A stretch of 64,000 nucleotides of DNA from Parietaria judaica (GCA_954871525.1 OX940864.1:4272001-4336000), one strand, 5' to 3'. Positions 45,689 through 60,262 are shown, counted from the first letter of the stretch. Numbers and translations: made by a program. Notes: generated by a model not told the origin, from the letters alone.

Positions 45689-48600
45689 TGTACATGCATC
45701 GTATATCTTTCACGAAGTTGCATTTTCCAGTTCTTACCATATTTGTACATACATTCATTCAATTTCAAGTGATCAAGTTCTTCTCTCGATTTTCGCGACC
45801 TGTCGCCGGTTTCGCAGAGCTCGGGGAAGTCTTCGGTTCTGGAAAGTGTAGTGGGGAAGGACTTTCTGCCTCGTGGATCGGGTAATCACTCTGCATCATC
45901 ATTCATTGTCTGTGATTCGTTTACTTTAATGCAAATGCTAAGAGGCGATGCTATGCAGGGATTGTCACTCGCCGTCCTCTTGTGTTGCAGCTTCACCGGA
46001 TCGACGAAGGGAGAGAATACGCCGAGTTCATGCACCTCCCGAGGAAGAGATTCACCGATTTTGGTATGCTCGAGTTTAGAACTGTGTTTTCGGTACTGAT
46101 CGGAGCAAGATCGGACGAGAGAAGAGGGCCATAAACACGGTTTTTCGGTACTGGTGAAACCAGAAATTGGTTTGCCAAACCGGCCCCTTAATCGTAGGAG
46201 CTAATCAAGTGATTATGCTTAATTTATTACAAATGGCTATAGATATGTGTAAATGCTCTTCATCTGATGCTCTTGAGTTTCTTGAAGCTGCTGTGAGAAA
46301 GGAGATCTCGGATGAGACCGATCGCGAGACTGGGCGCAGCACGAAGCAAATCTCAACCGCTCCAATCCATCTCAGTATCTATTCTCCTAATGGTACATAA
46401 CAAACGCTCTTGGTCCCGGCTCCCGATTCTTTGACCAAAAACCCGATTCCAGGACCAAAACTTTCACCCCTGAATTTAATATCTCAACTATAGAAAGTAA
46501 TCTATGCTTTTATGATTTACGATTTCTAACTATATTTTCCCGTTTCTGTTCGACGGTTGCAGTTGTTAATTTAACACTGATCGATCTCCCGGGGCTTACA
46601 AAAGTAGCCGTTGGTGAGTCATTTAATCCTTAAGTTTTTAAATTGAATTGTAGTTGCCTATGATTTCTTTCCCTATATAGAAGTTTGTATTTTGCTAAAT
46701 TCCTGCTATTTTAGAGGGTCAGCCAGATAGCATTGTACAGGACATTGATAATATGGTCAGATCATTCATCGAGAAGGTATTTGTTTCTTGCATCTTAAGC
46801 TATCATGTCAGAAATGGAATCATTGAGCCATTTTGCGATTATGTGCGAAACGATGTAAAGGGACATAAACAAACGACTTATTTCTGGTGTTCCCTTTCCT
46901 TTGGTGGTACGTAATCTTTGCGGGTTTCTCGTATTGCAGCCAAATTGTATTATTCTTGCAATTTCCCCCGCCAACCAGGATCTTGCTACTTCTGATGCAA
47001 TTAAGATCTCTCGTGAAGTAGACCCTAGAGGTGAGTAGATTTTGTATCAAAATACATTAGATTGAACAACTAAATACTCTGTAATTTTTTATTTGTTTTA
47101 TTTTTCTTTTCCTTTAGTTTTCTTGTTACCATTTGACATTTGCAGGGGAGAGAACGTTTGGAGTTTTGACAAAGATTGACCTTATGGACCAGGGTACAAA
47201 TGCAGTTGATGTAAGTTCCGTTTACACGCTTTAGTCGTAAAGAAATTCAATTCAAAAACGTAAAAATCAGGAAGCAGGAACTACTTTCATAATGATACCG
47301 ATAGAACCCGTCTTAAACCAAACACACAATACTACTACAATGTGAATTCACCACATGGTAAATCCCCGAACACTCTTTTCAATCAATATATGTCTCAGGA
47401 CCGCCTTTCCTTAGAGAATTCCCAAATTAATAAAACATAAAAAGCTAACTAATGTGTTTGCCTCCTGATATTGAATTTGGTTAAGAGTTAAGACCCTCCT
47501 CCCACACAAAACATCCGAAATACCATAAGGACCTTGGCTGACTTACAAGTTTACCCTTCGCATAAAGTCGAGTATCAAGTAAACTATGACTTTAAATTTC
47601 TCACATTTTGTCTTTCATCTCAGATCTTGGAAGGAAAATCATACAAGCTTCAGTTTCCCTGGGTCGGTGTCGTTAATCGCTCCCAAGCCGATATCAACAA
47701 GAGTGTTGACATGATTGCCGCTAGACGTAGAGAGCACGAGTATTTCGCTACTACGTTGGAGTACAAGCATCTTGCTCATCGCATGGGTTCTGAGCATTTA
47801 GGAAAGATGCTTTCCAAGGTTTGTTTCACACAAATTGTTTGACATTCCCGGTATAATGTTTCTGATTCTTTTTGTAATTTAACCACTATTCTCTTTCCGC
47901 TGACGAATATCATCTGACATTTGACGTGGTTAATTTAATATTAGCACTTGGAAACTGTCATCAAGTCTAGAATTCCAAGTCTTCAAGCTCTAATAAGCAA
48001 GACTATCTCAGAGCTGGAGTCAGAACTGAGCCGCCTCGGGAAGCCGATCGCCACCGATACCGGAGTAAGAGAGGCCTTTTTTTGTCTCTGTTTATGCTTG
48101 TAATATGCGATTCATGTGACCTTGGATTAATGTTTAGCGTTATTTCATCTTGCAAATAATAGGGAAAGTTATACATGATCATGGAAATCTGTCGTACATT
48201 TGACCAGATTTTCAAAGAACATCTTGATGGCGTGTAAGTTCTCTTGGACTATTATGTTCGTCTCACTCTTACCATATTCGTTGCGTTTCGAATTTTAACC
48301 CTGCAATTCACTGATATTGCCATCTCCAGACGGCCGGGGGGTGACAAAATCTATGGCGTGTTTGATAATCAATTTCCGGCTGCTTTGAAGAGGCTGCAAT
48401 TCGACCGACACCTTTCATCAGATAATGTAAGAAAGATTATTACCGAAGCGGACGGATATCAGCCTCATCTGATTGCTCCCGAGCAAGGGTATCGTCGTCT
48501 TGTCGAATCTTCTTTAGTGTGCATCAGAGGACCTGCCGAGGCTGCGGTAGATGCGGTATTTTCTTTAGATAATCCGAACAGAACATTTTATTTAATGTAC

Positions 48601-50560
48601 ATTTTAAAAGTACTCACATTTAGGCACTTTTTCTACTTAAACGTTGGTGCTTTCGTCTTTGCTGTTTTTTTTTTTAAATCAAGTTTCTCTTGCGATTTAG
48701 GTATACAGCATACTGAAGGAGCTGGTTCAGAAGTCTCTCAGCGAGACTATGGCAAGTATTTCATTATTAAAAATATTAGAACCATGCTAGTTTAATTTCT
48801 TCTCTTTTATTTTTCCGGGTCATGAAACCGCCGATTAACTTTAGCGATCTTTATTCCATGTAAAAAAAATAGGTGTAATAATTCCAAAATTTTGTGTAGC
48901 AATTTCTCCATTGAAACTTGTGAATAGTAGCAATTACACTATGATCGCTAAATAATCGATAGTTTTTGATAAATTATAAACCGCGTGCAATGCATGTGCT
49001 ATATAATGATGTGTTTGTACTCGTACATTGCACGCTGTTTAATATTTGACATAGACTGTAGATTTTTACGATGATTTAGGGAGTAATTGTTACAATTTTA
49101 CAAGTTTTGAGAAGAAATTAATTAAAAAGTTGAAAAGGAAAACTGAGACAACACGATAAGCTCATCGAGATCTCGGGTTATAATCGTATTTTAATTATTT
49201 CATTATTTTTCTAATTGAGTGGAATTTTCTTGTATTGGTCATGTAGGAGCTAAAGCAATACCCGACTTTGCGAGTGGAAGTCGGGAATGCAGCGATTAGG
49301 TCGTTGGAAAGAATGAGAGACGAAAGCAAGAAAGCTTCTATTCAGTTAGTTGACATGGAATGTGGCTATCTCACTGTCGAATTCTTCCGCAAGCTTCCTC
49401 AAGATATCGAAAAGGGTGGAAATCCCACGCATTCGATCTTCGATCGATACAATGATTCTTATCTCCGTCGGATCGGTAAGTTGCTTCAATTATCTTGATA
49501 AAGCCCGATATGTCGACCTTGTAACGAGAACGGTGTTCCTTCTCTCTCAAGCCAAGTGATAAATTAGCTGACACTGAGAATATTCTGTTGAAATGCATAA
49601 ATACATCTAATAATATATAATGAGTAAATTTCATAAAAGACACCCGTAGTAAATTTTTACGCTCAAATTATGAACTACTAGAAATGAAACTTGCATTACA
49701 AGTTACTTATCCACGAATGCTCTAATTTAGTTTCATGTGTTCGATGCGATCAGGAAGCGTTGTGTTATCGTACGTGAACATGGTTTGTAAAGGCTTAAGG
49801 AATTCGATACCGAAGTCCATCGTGTATTGCCAAGTACGCGAGGCCAAGCGCAGTTTACTCGACTATTTCTTTGCAGACTTGGGAAAGGAGGTACGTGAAT
49901 TTGTTTTCTCTAACAAAAAAACAAAAATGAGCGAAAATGGTAACTAGTTTGAGTGTTCCAGTTTGTAACCTCTTCTTCTTCTTCTTCTTCTTCTTCTTCT
50001 TCTTCTTCTTCTTCTTCTTCAATTCACGCTCTGAATTTGTATATTGTATCAGTTTTCCGCTATCGGGTTATCGTTAGTTTCAAAAAAAGAATCGTCATGT
50101 TCTGTAATAAATGGTGAATTTTGTAGTTATTGCGCTCGCAAATTGTCACAAATGTTTAGAATGATATAAATACCGGCGATCAAACACAACATCTAGACGC
50201 TGGTGCCGGGGCAGTCACGTCAGTACATATATATATATATATATGTATATATCAATCATTATTATACAAAATTGACAATTTTATCATTGCAATTCAACAA
50301 ATACGGTTAGTCAAAAATATTTTTTTTGAGAAAATGCGACAAACTCCGAGTAATAGTTAATAATTATTTAAATAAAAAAAGAAAGACCTACATTATATGC
50401 TAAATATATAGTTTGATATTATAATGTACAGGCAAAACAGCTGTCTTCGTTACTGGACGAAGATCCGGCGGTTATGCAGCGCCGGTTATCGCTTGCGAAG
50501 AGATTGGAGCTTTACAGAAGTGCCCAGGTAGAGATTGACGCAGTTGCTTGGGCCAAGTAA
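45508..50560 (+). CDS. DRP1B: Dynamin-related protein 1 (phragmoplastin type)
   Basis: Sixteen exons: 45508-45636, 45818-45881, 45959-46063, 46288-46392, 46563-46613, 46715-46776, 46940-47030, 47146-47210, 47624-47818, 47945-48064, 48163-48233, 48330-48555, 48701-48751, 49247-49475, 49754-49890, 50432-50560. All phases join, giving 609 residues, the usual DRP1 length. GTPase motifs: G1 GGQSSGKSS (about 41-49), G2 at VTRRP, G3 DLPG (about 142-145), G4 TKID (about 211-214). The middle/stalk region and the GTPase effector domain near the C-terminus are complete, ending DAVAWAK. DRP1 proteins polymerise on the cell plate and at clathrin-coated pits, driving membrane tubulation and scission in cytokinesis and endocytosis. 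One intron (after 48751) starts with GC instead of GT. DRP1A or DRP1B class; the B call rests on remembered synteny. Confidence 0.93.
49971..50020. repeat. (CTT)n microsatellite in DRP1 intron 15
   Basis: About 16 uninterrupted TTC units. A (TA)n run lies in intron 1 (about 45641-45684) and another in intron 15 near 50227. Confidence 0.9.
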
Positions 50561-50829
50561 TTTATTGCAATTTGCAAACCAGCCCTTCTTTTCTAATTCT
50601 CTGCTTCTCATCTATTTATTTAGTTACAATATTCTTTCATTCATTCGCGGTTTCATATTTTTTTTTTTACATAAATTACCAACTTTTTTAGGCTTGAGAA
50701 ATGATTCATTAGATATGAAGCTTTTGCATTAACTTGCTTACTCTTAATAATTATAAATATACAAGCCAGCATAAGGCTCCTTCATTGTATATTTATATGT
50801 GTCTGTGTAATTAGTGTAATAAATTATCC

Positions 50830-50869
<40 letters not shown>

Positions 50870-53587
50870 TGAGATTTATCATCTTTCAATGTGAATATAT
50901 CATCTAATGTTGACTGATAAATAACGTCTCTTTGAGATGAAAAAAAAAAACACATGGCACTACTACCGGTTAAAATTACATTTCAACATTCTGTGTATAT
51001 ATATATATATATATAATATATATCTTTTATATATATATGAAGATCTTTGGATTTCACTCTTACCTATGGTGATTCGAACTCAAGATTAGAAGTCTTAATT
51101 GATATACTTGTTACCACCACTAGATCAAGCACATCACATCTTGTCATATATAGGTTTAAGTTAATAATAAATTTCAACAAATAATTTAAGTTGAAATGAT
51201 TTGATGACTTTTGCTTTCAATTTTTTTTTTATGCAGTCCCGTTGAAATAATTTATCGCTGTATGTTTAATTGCAATGATATTCAATCTAATCCGCATTGA
51301 TTTAATTTCACATGCGCGCGCATATATATATATATATACTTTCAGATTTCTATGAGGTAGTCCTGTTGAAATAATTTACCCCTATCCGTTAAAAGCAAAG
51401 AAATCCGCATCGAGTTAATTTCGTATGTACATATTTATTGACATTTACACCAACTACAAAGTGGTACGCATTTAAGTGCGTTTTGTCACTTGAGATCGAT
51501 GGGTTATTTACTGAGTTCGTACAATCATTTGACTGTTTTAAATTCTGAATTAGATAGTGTAGGTTTCTATCCAAACTTAAGATGGGGAGACTTTACGTTG
51601 GCCAATTAACCATAGTCAAATGTACCTAGTAGAACCATCAACATATGACATAAATGTTGATGATCTATCAACCTTAATCATTATTTTTACTTCAATCATT
51701 CAATACATTTAATTTTATACTAAGCTATAGGCGATCTATCACATTTCTTTCGTTACTCTATGCCATTGGACCATGTTGAATAAAGAAAGAAAAACTTAGA
51801 AGAAATGAGCTTCAATATACAACTTCTCTATTTGCCATTTTAACTACAAAATTCTCATAATTGAATAACTAAGCTTTTTATATGTTCCAGATTAAAACAC
51901 CTCTAAAACAAATTAGGTTAATGGCGACATAAGTCTTTAACCTTAGGCCAATTTAGACCAACTTTTACGCTATACAATTTAAATTACATAGTGTCACTTT
52001 TCGCCGGTGCCTCGCTATTTAATGAATTTCTAAGACATCGGCTGACGGAAAGAAAAAAAATATCAAAACCGATTTATCAGATTCAAAAAATTCTGATTCC
52101 AGTTTTTACCCGGATAGATAGATATTGGGGTTAGATACTGTTTTCACAGGGTTACTATACATACATGATACATCTATGTGTGAGATATATTACTAGCTAT
52201 AAGGACTAGTAAATTCTAGAAGGCAATAATGCCACAGACCAACAGGTTTGTTGAGACAATAATGGCTAATATTATTGAGAAAGCGACAAAGTAAAAGTAG
52301 TACATAGCAATATATATATATATATATATTACCATTACAGTTGATGCAAAATTAATTTACCATTAACTTGAAAAGTAATTTGTTACATAATTACTGATAA
52401 GTTATTGCCACAACTCTGAGAGCTTTTGATAAAATTGAAGATTAAATTCACAATATAAGAGAATAATTAATTAAGATCATATGTATGATGGATTTTCATT
52501 AATGATAATAGTCACATTAGACTAAAATTGTTTGAGTGATTTATTAATAAAATTTACACGGGATCACAATTGATTTCCGGTTATTCATAAGAAAAAAAAA
52601 ACATTAGACTAAAATTGTATTCCATCAAGACATGGATTTTTGGATTGAATTCCGGCCATGGATAACTCCTTTTTTACGTCTTCCTTTCCTCGCAAGCTTC
52701 TCAGAGATATACACATTGGTCGTTTATTGGAATTTTAAGACCAATGTTTAAGATGTCGACGGATAAATTATAGGTATCCAAATATTGATGCTGATTTTTA
52801 CCGATTATTAAATTTTTCGGACACACCAGTCACCAACTACTATTCTATAAAATAATATTATCTAGAATTTTATTATTATATTTGTATATATAAGTATATA
52901 AGAATATTAATATTCTACAATATGATTATACATGCATATATATATATATAAGTATAAAAAAATATAGCAGGAATATAAAAAATTATTTGGAAGGCCTAAA
53001 TGACAGATTTCGACTGAAAAACAAAACCTGCATGCCAAAATTCACCTATCATCGTTATTTTTATGGTATATCGACAATAGTCCCGTATTTTTAATGAAAT
53101 TTGTAAGGTTATCTTTGGTTTTCTATTGGTATTATCGGTTTTTAATGTGTATTCGATTATCCGTGGATAATCTGTTGGCATCATAAAATAATTTGGTTCA
53201 TCGTGAATTTTCTTATAATATGCTCAAGTTTTCGATATACCATACCTACGGTTACTTATAACGGCACGTTAATTCAAAATCAGAATTTTCAGAGCTAATA
53301 ATTATTAATATTTTACGTGGATTTTTTTTTTCTTCCACAGAGGTTTGTCAAAAAAATCTATTATTGGTCAGTCCCAAATTTTGAAAGAGATTTTTTTATT
53401 TATTTTATCAAATTTAAACCCTGTAATAAAGTACCATAGATATTTTATATATGGAAAATATTTTAGCTCCCGTAAAAAACAAATAAAGGACAAACTTGGT
53501 ATTATATAAAGTATTCATGGATGCCCTCATGCATATTAGCAAGCCACAAGTAGTATACACCTAAGAAAGATCCACTTGAAAACAAAG
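50561..53587. other. Intergenic, AT-rich, many (TA)n runs
   Basis: Contains (TA)n microsatellites near 50835, 51000, 51322 and 52312, and the phrase TGTTGAAATAATTTA(T/C) repeated near 51240 and 51364. No gene or element boundary is recognised. The right end should hold the promoter of the WSD gene. Confidence 0.4.
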
Positions 53588-53894
53588 ATGAACAGATTGA
53601 GAAAGATCAACGTGAGGCCTGTCAAAACGATAACGGAAAGCAGGTCGTTTCGTAAGCATCGTGATCATGAAAATGGCGGTGACGATGAGATCACGATGAA
53701 GCTAGAAAACGACGAGCCGTTGAGCCCAGCTGGTCGTCTGTTCCATGAAGATGACTTCAATATTCATATCTTATCGATCTTGGGTTGCAATACCAAGATC
53801 GACACTTCCGTTGTCAAGGCCAACTTGCCCCATACTTTGCTCAAACACCCTCGCTTCTCAAGCTTGATGGTAACAATAATATAGATGATCATGA

Positions 53895-53955
<61 letters not shown>

Positions 53956-56900
53956 ATTATTTTCCTTAGTTTACACAAGTCCGTGATTGATATACATGTA
54001 TATAGCATATTTCTTTTTATTTTTAAGACAAAGTAGACATTTAAAAAATGTACGTCTGCTTATATACGGTTAGATTTTCATATGATAACATGTATATACT
54101 ATTTCTATACATATATACATTATGAAACCATAATATATTGAAATCAATATCCTCCTTAAAAATTGTCATATTATAATGTAACTTTTCATAAAATTATTTA
54201 GGTCGAAGGCCAAGAAAATGGCATTGGGATCATGAAATGGGTGAAAATAAACGTGAATTTAGAGAAGCACATCATCGTCCCTAAGATTAACATAGAGTAC
54301 GAAGAAGATATTGACTCTGCAGACAAGTTCGTCGAAGATTACATCCATAACCTCACGAAAACAAGGATCGACACGTCAAAGCCTCTTTGGGAACTCCATA
54401 TCCTCAACGTCAAAACCTCAATGTCTGAAAGCGTGGGGATCTTCCGGATCCACCACTCTCTCGGGGACGGAATATCTCTCATGTCTCTCTTGCTCGCTTG
54501 TATGCGCCAAATCTCTGACCCTAACGCTTTACCAACTATTCCAACCGCGAAGGCGGCCAACCAAAGCGCAGGCTCCACCGGTTCTTTTGCTATCGGGAAA
54601 AAAATCTTGAGAACCTTGTTAGGGTTTTGGTGGGGTTTCAACCTTATTTGGAATACTTTTGTGGATGTTATGATGTTTGTTGCCACGGCGTTTTTCACTC
54701 TCAAAGATAGCATGACGCCTATTAAGGGTCCTCCAAATAACGATCACAACAGCCCTCGGAGAGTGGTATTTGGGTTGATGAGTTTGGACGATATGAAATT
54801 GGTGAAGAATTCCATGAATATGGTAATTAATATGATTTTTATGAGATACTTACGGTCAAAATACTTATAAGATAAGTTAATGCGCGGCATATATTTCAAT
54901 CATTCATTTTTTAGTATATGTTTTAGATATCATAAGTTTAAATCTTAGATATAAGGTGAATTTTGATACCAATGATATTAAACTCAGGTTTACCCTTGAG
55001 TTTTGACATTATATTGAATATATTAGCTGCAATATATATACACACACACACACACCGCCACTTTAACTTATTTATTGAGTAATTTTTTATTTAAATATAT
55101 ATTTTTAGCTTTTCCATATTTTTTTTCCCGGAAGATATAATATTATGATTTATACAGACAAACATGCATGTCCATGCTGAGCGTGTTAGACGTTAACTGT
55201 AAACGTCTAATGGTTTTACATCTTATTTGACTCGTAAGGGTATATGATCATTTTTAAAAAAATTGATAACTTATGTTTCAAATAAATCAAATGTAAAAAC
55301 GGAATTTTGTGATTGTCTTATAGAATTTAGATTTTGTGTTTCCTATAGCTGATCTCTCTATTTCTATATGGTCTCTTTTTTATTATCCATGCAGACAATA
55401 AACGATGTTGCTTTAGGTATCACACAAGCTGGTTTATCCAAATATCTCGACAGAAGATATGGTGAGCTTTCTTTCATTCCATTTACTTAGAGGATATAAT
55501 ACTTCCTAAAATATATAATTTTTGTGAATCTATTTATGTTTCATTGTAAATTTGAAATCTTAGTATTTTTTTTTAATTCTTGAGGTTTTTACATAGGCGT
55601 TGAAAGAAAGAGAAACAAAGGACAGGAGGAGCATAATAAACATAATCTTCCAAAGAACATTCGCATGAGATCGATTTTGTTTATTAACATTAGACCATCT
55701 CCAGGGATTCAGGTTAGTACGTATCACTATTCTATCTGATATATGAGTGTAGTTATCCACCACACACACACACCACATATATATATATGATTGCAAATAT
55801 AAGTGACATCTTGGTATATTCGAAGACTTTAGCTGATATGATGGAGAAAAATACAAAAGCAAAGTGGGGAAATTCTTTTGGCTATGTTCTTCTTCCCATC
55901 ACAATTGGCGTGAGAAGTGATCCTCTTGACTACGTTCGTGATGCAAAGGCCACCGTTGATCGGAAAAAGCATTCTCTTGAAGCTGTCTTTAGTTTCTTCA
56001 TCGTCGGACTAGTTTACAAGCTCTTCGGCATTCAGGTTTTATTCCAAACTAATTAATTATTTAGAGATCAACCACATAGTAAAATTGAAATTGAATTTAG
56101 AGATCAACGCGTTATCATATTTTCTAAAATTTTTGTTAGATGTATAGATCTGATAGTATAAATAAAAATTGCATCGCGGAAACCTACAGATTGTGTGCTA
56201 AAAAATCGTCCCTAAATATTTATGGCTATAGCGACAACAATTCCGTCTTTCTGTCAGTTTAATATAGATGCAACAATATAGTCTCGAAAACTGATTTAGA
56301 ATTATAATGTTAATCACCCTCTAGTGACGAAAATATCGTAGCAAAAGATCCAAATTTGAATTTTCGTCAACTATTAGCGACGAAATCGGCAACTATATTA
56401 TCCAAAATTATTGAATGTACAGGCAAATCTGAGGCGATAAAAACGATAATTGCTGAACAATTTATTTTTGGTCTCCGTTTCACCCCTAGCTACTCGCTTA
56501 TTAGGAATTGCTCAATATATAATACAGCGTGCAAGCTCACTTTTTCGAAGAGTCTTCGTCAACACGACCTTGGCGTTTTCCAACGTTGTTGGCCCGATTG
56601 AAGAAATTGGATTTTATGGGCACCCAATGGCATATTTGGCTGCAACTACCTATGGCCAAGCAAATGTAAGGACTTAATTTTTATTACTTTCATACCTTTA
56701 GTGTCAAATTTATAATTTTCATATGTTAAAAAAAATTTCACTAATATTTTCATAACACGGATTTTGAATTTGATTTGGACGTTTGACATTTTAGATGTTG
56801 ATGTTAGAGTAGTTGAAATTGAATATAGTTTTCTCTTCTATTGTTATATACATAAAAAAAAACCAAAGGACTGTGAATGTAATATGTATTAATTATTCCC

Positions 56901-57218
56901 TAATTATTTTGATTTTAGAAGTCAGTTGTTGCTTTTTTTTTATTAGCGAGTGTTTTTTTTTTTTTTTTAATTTAAATTTCTTAGTGTTAATTTGAATTTC
57001 GGACCAACTACAAGTTCAACTTTACCCACATTTTTGACAACGTTTGATCTTGATTGTAGGAACTTATGGTTAATTTCCAAAGCTATCGAAACAAGATGAC
57101 TATCGTTCTCTCCGTTGATGAGAACGCCATTCCTGATCCAAATCAACTTCGCGACGACATTGTTGAATCGCTTAAGCTTATTAAGGACGCTGTGATAGAT
57201 AGAGGGTTTGCTGCTTAA
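53588..57218 (+). CDS. WSD1-like wax ester synthase/diacylglycerol acyltransferase
   Basis: Seven exons: 53588-53869, 54202-54822, 55395-55461, 55597-55712, 55826-56035, 56528-56665, 57060-57218. All have GT-AG introns and matching phases, giving 530 residues. The start is the ATG at 53588 (MNRLRKINVRPV). The acyltransferase active site HHSLGDG is at 178-184. PLWELHIL (155-162), the TINDVALG block in exon 3, NVVGPIEEIGFYGHP in exon 6 and the C-terminal KMTIVLSVDENAIPDP block are family marks. These ER enzymes join fatty acyl-CoA to long-chain alcohols or diacylglycerol, making cuticle wax esters or storage lipid. A hydrophobic stretch near residues 206-235 (TLLGFWWGFNLIWNTF) may touch the membrane. 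Exon 6 is taken from the CAG at 56525-56527, because the earlier AG gives a stop. Confidence 0.88.
53908..53950. repeat. (TG)n(TA)n microsatellite in WSD intron 1
   Basis: A TGTGTG run passes into a long TATATA run about 40 bp after the exon 1 donor. Confidence 0.9.
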
Positions 57219-60016
57219 AATTGTACAAAGTTTATTCTAGTTTTCTTGTTGAGTTGATTCCATGTTTGTTAAACAACTTTTATGCTGCATTTCAGTCATA
57301 CTATTGTACTATCTGATAATTATAAATCCTTTAGAACAATATTATTACGTACTCACAACTATAGTGTAGTTATTTGAGTAGTAAAATAATAAAATCATGA
57401 ATTTAGGGAAGAAAAAAAAAAAGTTATTCCGATTTCCGGATTGGGTTAAGGTTTCTCTGCTCCAGAACCTTGATAATTTTTTATGTGAAAGTAGTTTGAG
57501 GAACAGACATTTAGACATAACAGAAAAACGTACCCATTTTTGCCAATATATTTAGTTATTTATAAGACTCCATTTTTTATTGATTACTAGGACAAAATTA
57601 GAATAACCTTATTTGTCTTGATATAGTCTCGGTTTTTGATGAAAATGACAAGTTTATCAAAAAAGAAATAAAATTCACCTTTAAACCATATCTAGTTAAT
57701 TATCCTATTTTCTATCTCCTTTTAATGGTGAATGTACTGATTTACTTCATACAAAACTCTATTAGTGAAAAGGTTTGAGAAACCCGTTTGTTTGTTTGTT
57801 TTTTTTTTTGCGAATATCTGCCGAAAAACTGAAATTAATGCAACATTAATCATTACTTTACCATATTTTTGGTTTGACGCTATTTCAAAGTCTCTTGAGA
57901 TACATGTATCTCCCAAGATACATTCTTTGTAATGCGTCTCACAATAAAAGAAAACCGATCTGTAGCGACGACAATTGTCATCGCTATAGGTCCAGATGTC
58001 GTCGTTATAAGCTAAGCGACGATATATCGTCGCTACAGCCTTGTGCCTATATAAGTCACTTATACCGACGATTGTGGTACAGTCGTTGAATGTTTGAACT
58101 ATATATAGCGACAAGGACATTGTCGTGCCGTTCGGGTTTAGATTTTCTACAACTATATAACCTCACACAAAGATATAAATAAACACATGTATTATATAAT
58201 TATGGTATTATTGTATTACAATTTAAGTCAAATTTGTCTTCCTCGTCCGTACTTTCTACAAATTCTCAAACATGTCATTTGCATTATATTAATGAAAAAA
58301 AATTCAGAACTATAAATTAAGGGTATTAATGAAATTTAATTTATCTATTATTACATACCAATATATCAATCTGATTTGATTTTTATAAGCGAATAATGTC
58401 CAAGAAGTACACTCATAAAAGGTCTGAGATCGATTAATAATTATAAGCGAAAATAGATATAATACTAGAGAGCAATATAGTTTAGCCTTTACACGTATAA
58501 TATATATGTTGCCCAACATATGAATATCGTTGGACAACGAAGGCTCATTTTTGGCCATAAATTTGATAATTACGTTCTCACAATAATTTTGTACTATGCA
58601 TTTATAAGACACCGACAATTAAATAAATAAATATATAGATGATTTTGGTGAGTCGAAAGAGGGAAATTAATAATTCAACGGTAAGTCAAAAAGTGGGGAG
58701 CATTTGGTTGACCTGTCTCTATTAAATTGCATTAATTTTAAGCCAGATATGGGTTAAATTGTCCGTAGTTTAAACTATTTACGTGGTAACGCACGTAAAA
58801 AATACGTGCTGAAATTCCTACCACTAATAAATTATTTTACAGTATAATTTCATTTCGGTTTGAAATTCTCCGAGAAAATAAAGTTAGTATTAACATAATA
58901 AGTACCTGATAATTATTATTTTACTTCTCTAAAAATTCTATCTAACTATCAATGGATCGGGGTTTTAGATGTTTTATTAAGTCTTGATATATATGTATAT
59001 ATATATATATATTTTGGCATCAAACGAGATTTTAATAATAAGTGAATAGAATCATGCCGAGAAGATAAATAATAATTATTAAAAGTATCGATAAAGATTT
59101 TTTAGTTTATAATACTGTACTTGTACAAATAAAATTTTAAGTACTTGCGTTGTTGCGATTAATCTTTAAAATATTAAATTCGTAAAAGTTATATTTAATT
59201 ATTTATTTATGCATTATTGACTAAATCAAAGATATCTGAAACTGAAAGTGTTTGTATTATTAGTAAGTGGTGATTTTAATTCCAAGATACAAAATTCCAT
59301 GAAATTGGGATGTTTATCATCATCCATCAATTACTTTTACTTTCCATCTCAATATTGAAGCATAATATTCTTCTAGTTCATTAATTGCAATAATTATTTT
59401 TCGCAAAATATGAGCCATAAATTCTTCTAATTTCTAAATACTTATATTGTGGAATAACAAGGATAAATTGCTATCATGCATCATGCTGGTCCATCAACAA
59501 TTTCTGAATTTATTTTTGAAGGTAGTTCAACAATAAGTTTACATACCTGACACCACATTATATTTCGACGACTTTAAACCAAAGAGATCAGCTTATAGCT
59601 TATAAATGTCTAATATATATATATTTTCTGAGATTTTAATATCGAATTGACTAGTGGGCACGAAGACATTAAAAATGGAATATTTTGATTACATAATATA
59701 TCCATCAAATTAGGTTTTCGGTCAAATAAAATCACTAATACTACATTAAGTTTTCCGTTAGCGTTTTAAGAACCGGTACTGAAATTTATCTAGGCAGAAT
59801 GTCTCATGTAGTCTTTCATTTAGAAAAAATCGAATAATAAATATTCAGGCTTTTTGAAAAGGAAAATTGAGACTGAAGAACCAATTATACAATTAATGTT
59901 GTAAATAAAGTACTAAAACGCGGGAAGCTAGTTAAAGATTTGGTGTATCTGTCGAGATCTGGAACTCAAATATGGTTCTAGATTTTTACCTAAAACAAAA
60001 ATTCTCTTCTAATTTT

Positions 60017-60048
<32 letters not shown>

Positions 60049-60262
60049 ATTATATTATAACCGCTAAATCATAATTTATATATCTTGTAATATATAAAAT
60101 ATCTTGATAAAATCCGGAACTAAAATTTTTAGTTTCAAATAATTTATGATTCTGGAACTTATTAAGTTTCAGAATTAGAATCCGAAAAATAACTAAAATT
60201 TTGAATTATAAAAATGATTTTTTAAGTAATAAATATGATAATTGATATACCATACTTCGAAC
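57219..60262. other. Intergenic, with a transposon-like AGCGACGA-rich stretch
   Basis: No gene recognised. At 57960-58125 a cluster of GTAGCGACGACAATTGTC, AAGCGACGATATATCGTC and ATAGCGACAAGGACATTGTC phrases resembles the subterminal repeats of small CACTA or similar elements. A weaker version lies in WSD intron 5 (56200-56390). Neither shows clean ends. Confidence 0.45.

Noticed and set aside
56487..56527. A splice acceptor at CCCCTAG (about 56489) for WSD exon 6
   Set aside because: It would read into TAG within five codons; the CAG at 56525-56527 keeps the frame and gives the expected family sequence.
57722..58120. 132-residue minus-strand frame
   Set aside because: It spans the AGCGACGA-rich repeat region; no protein-like composition or family match.
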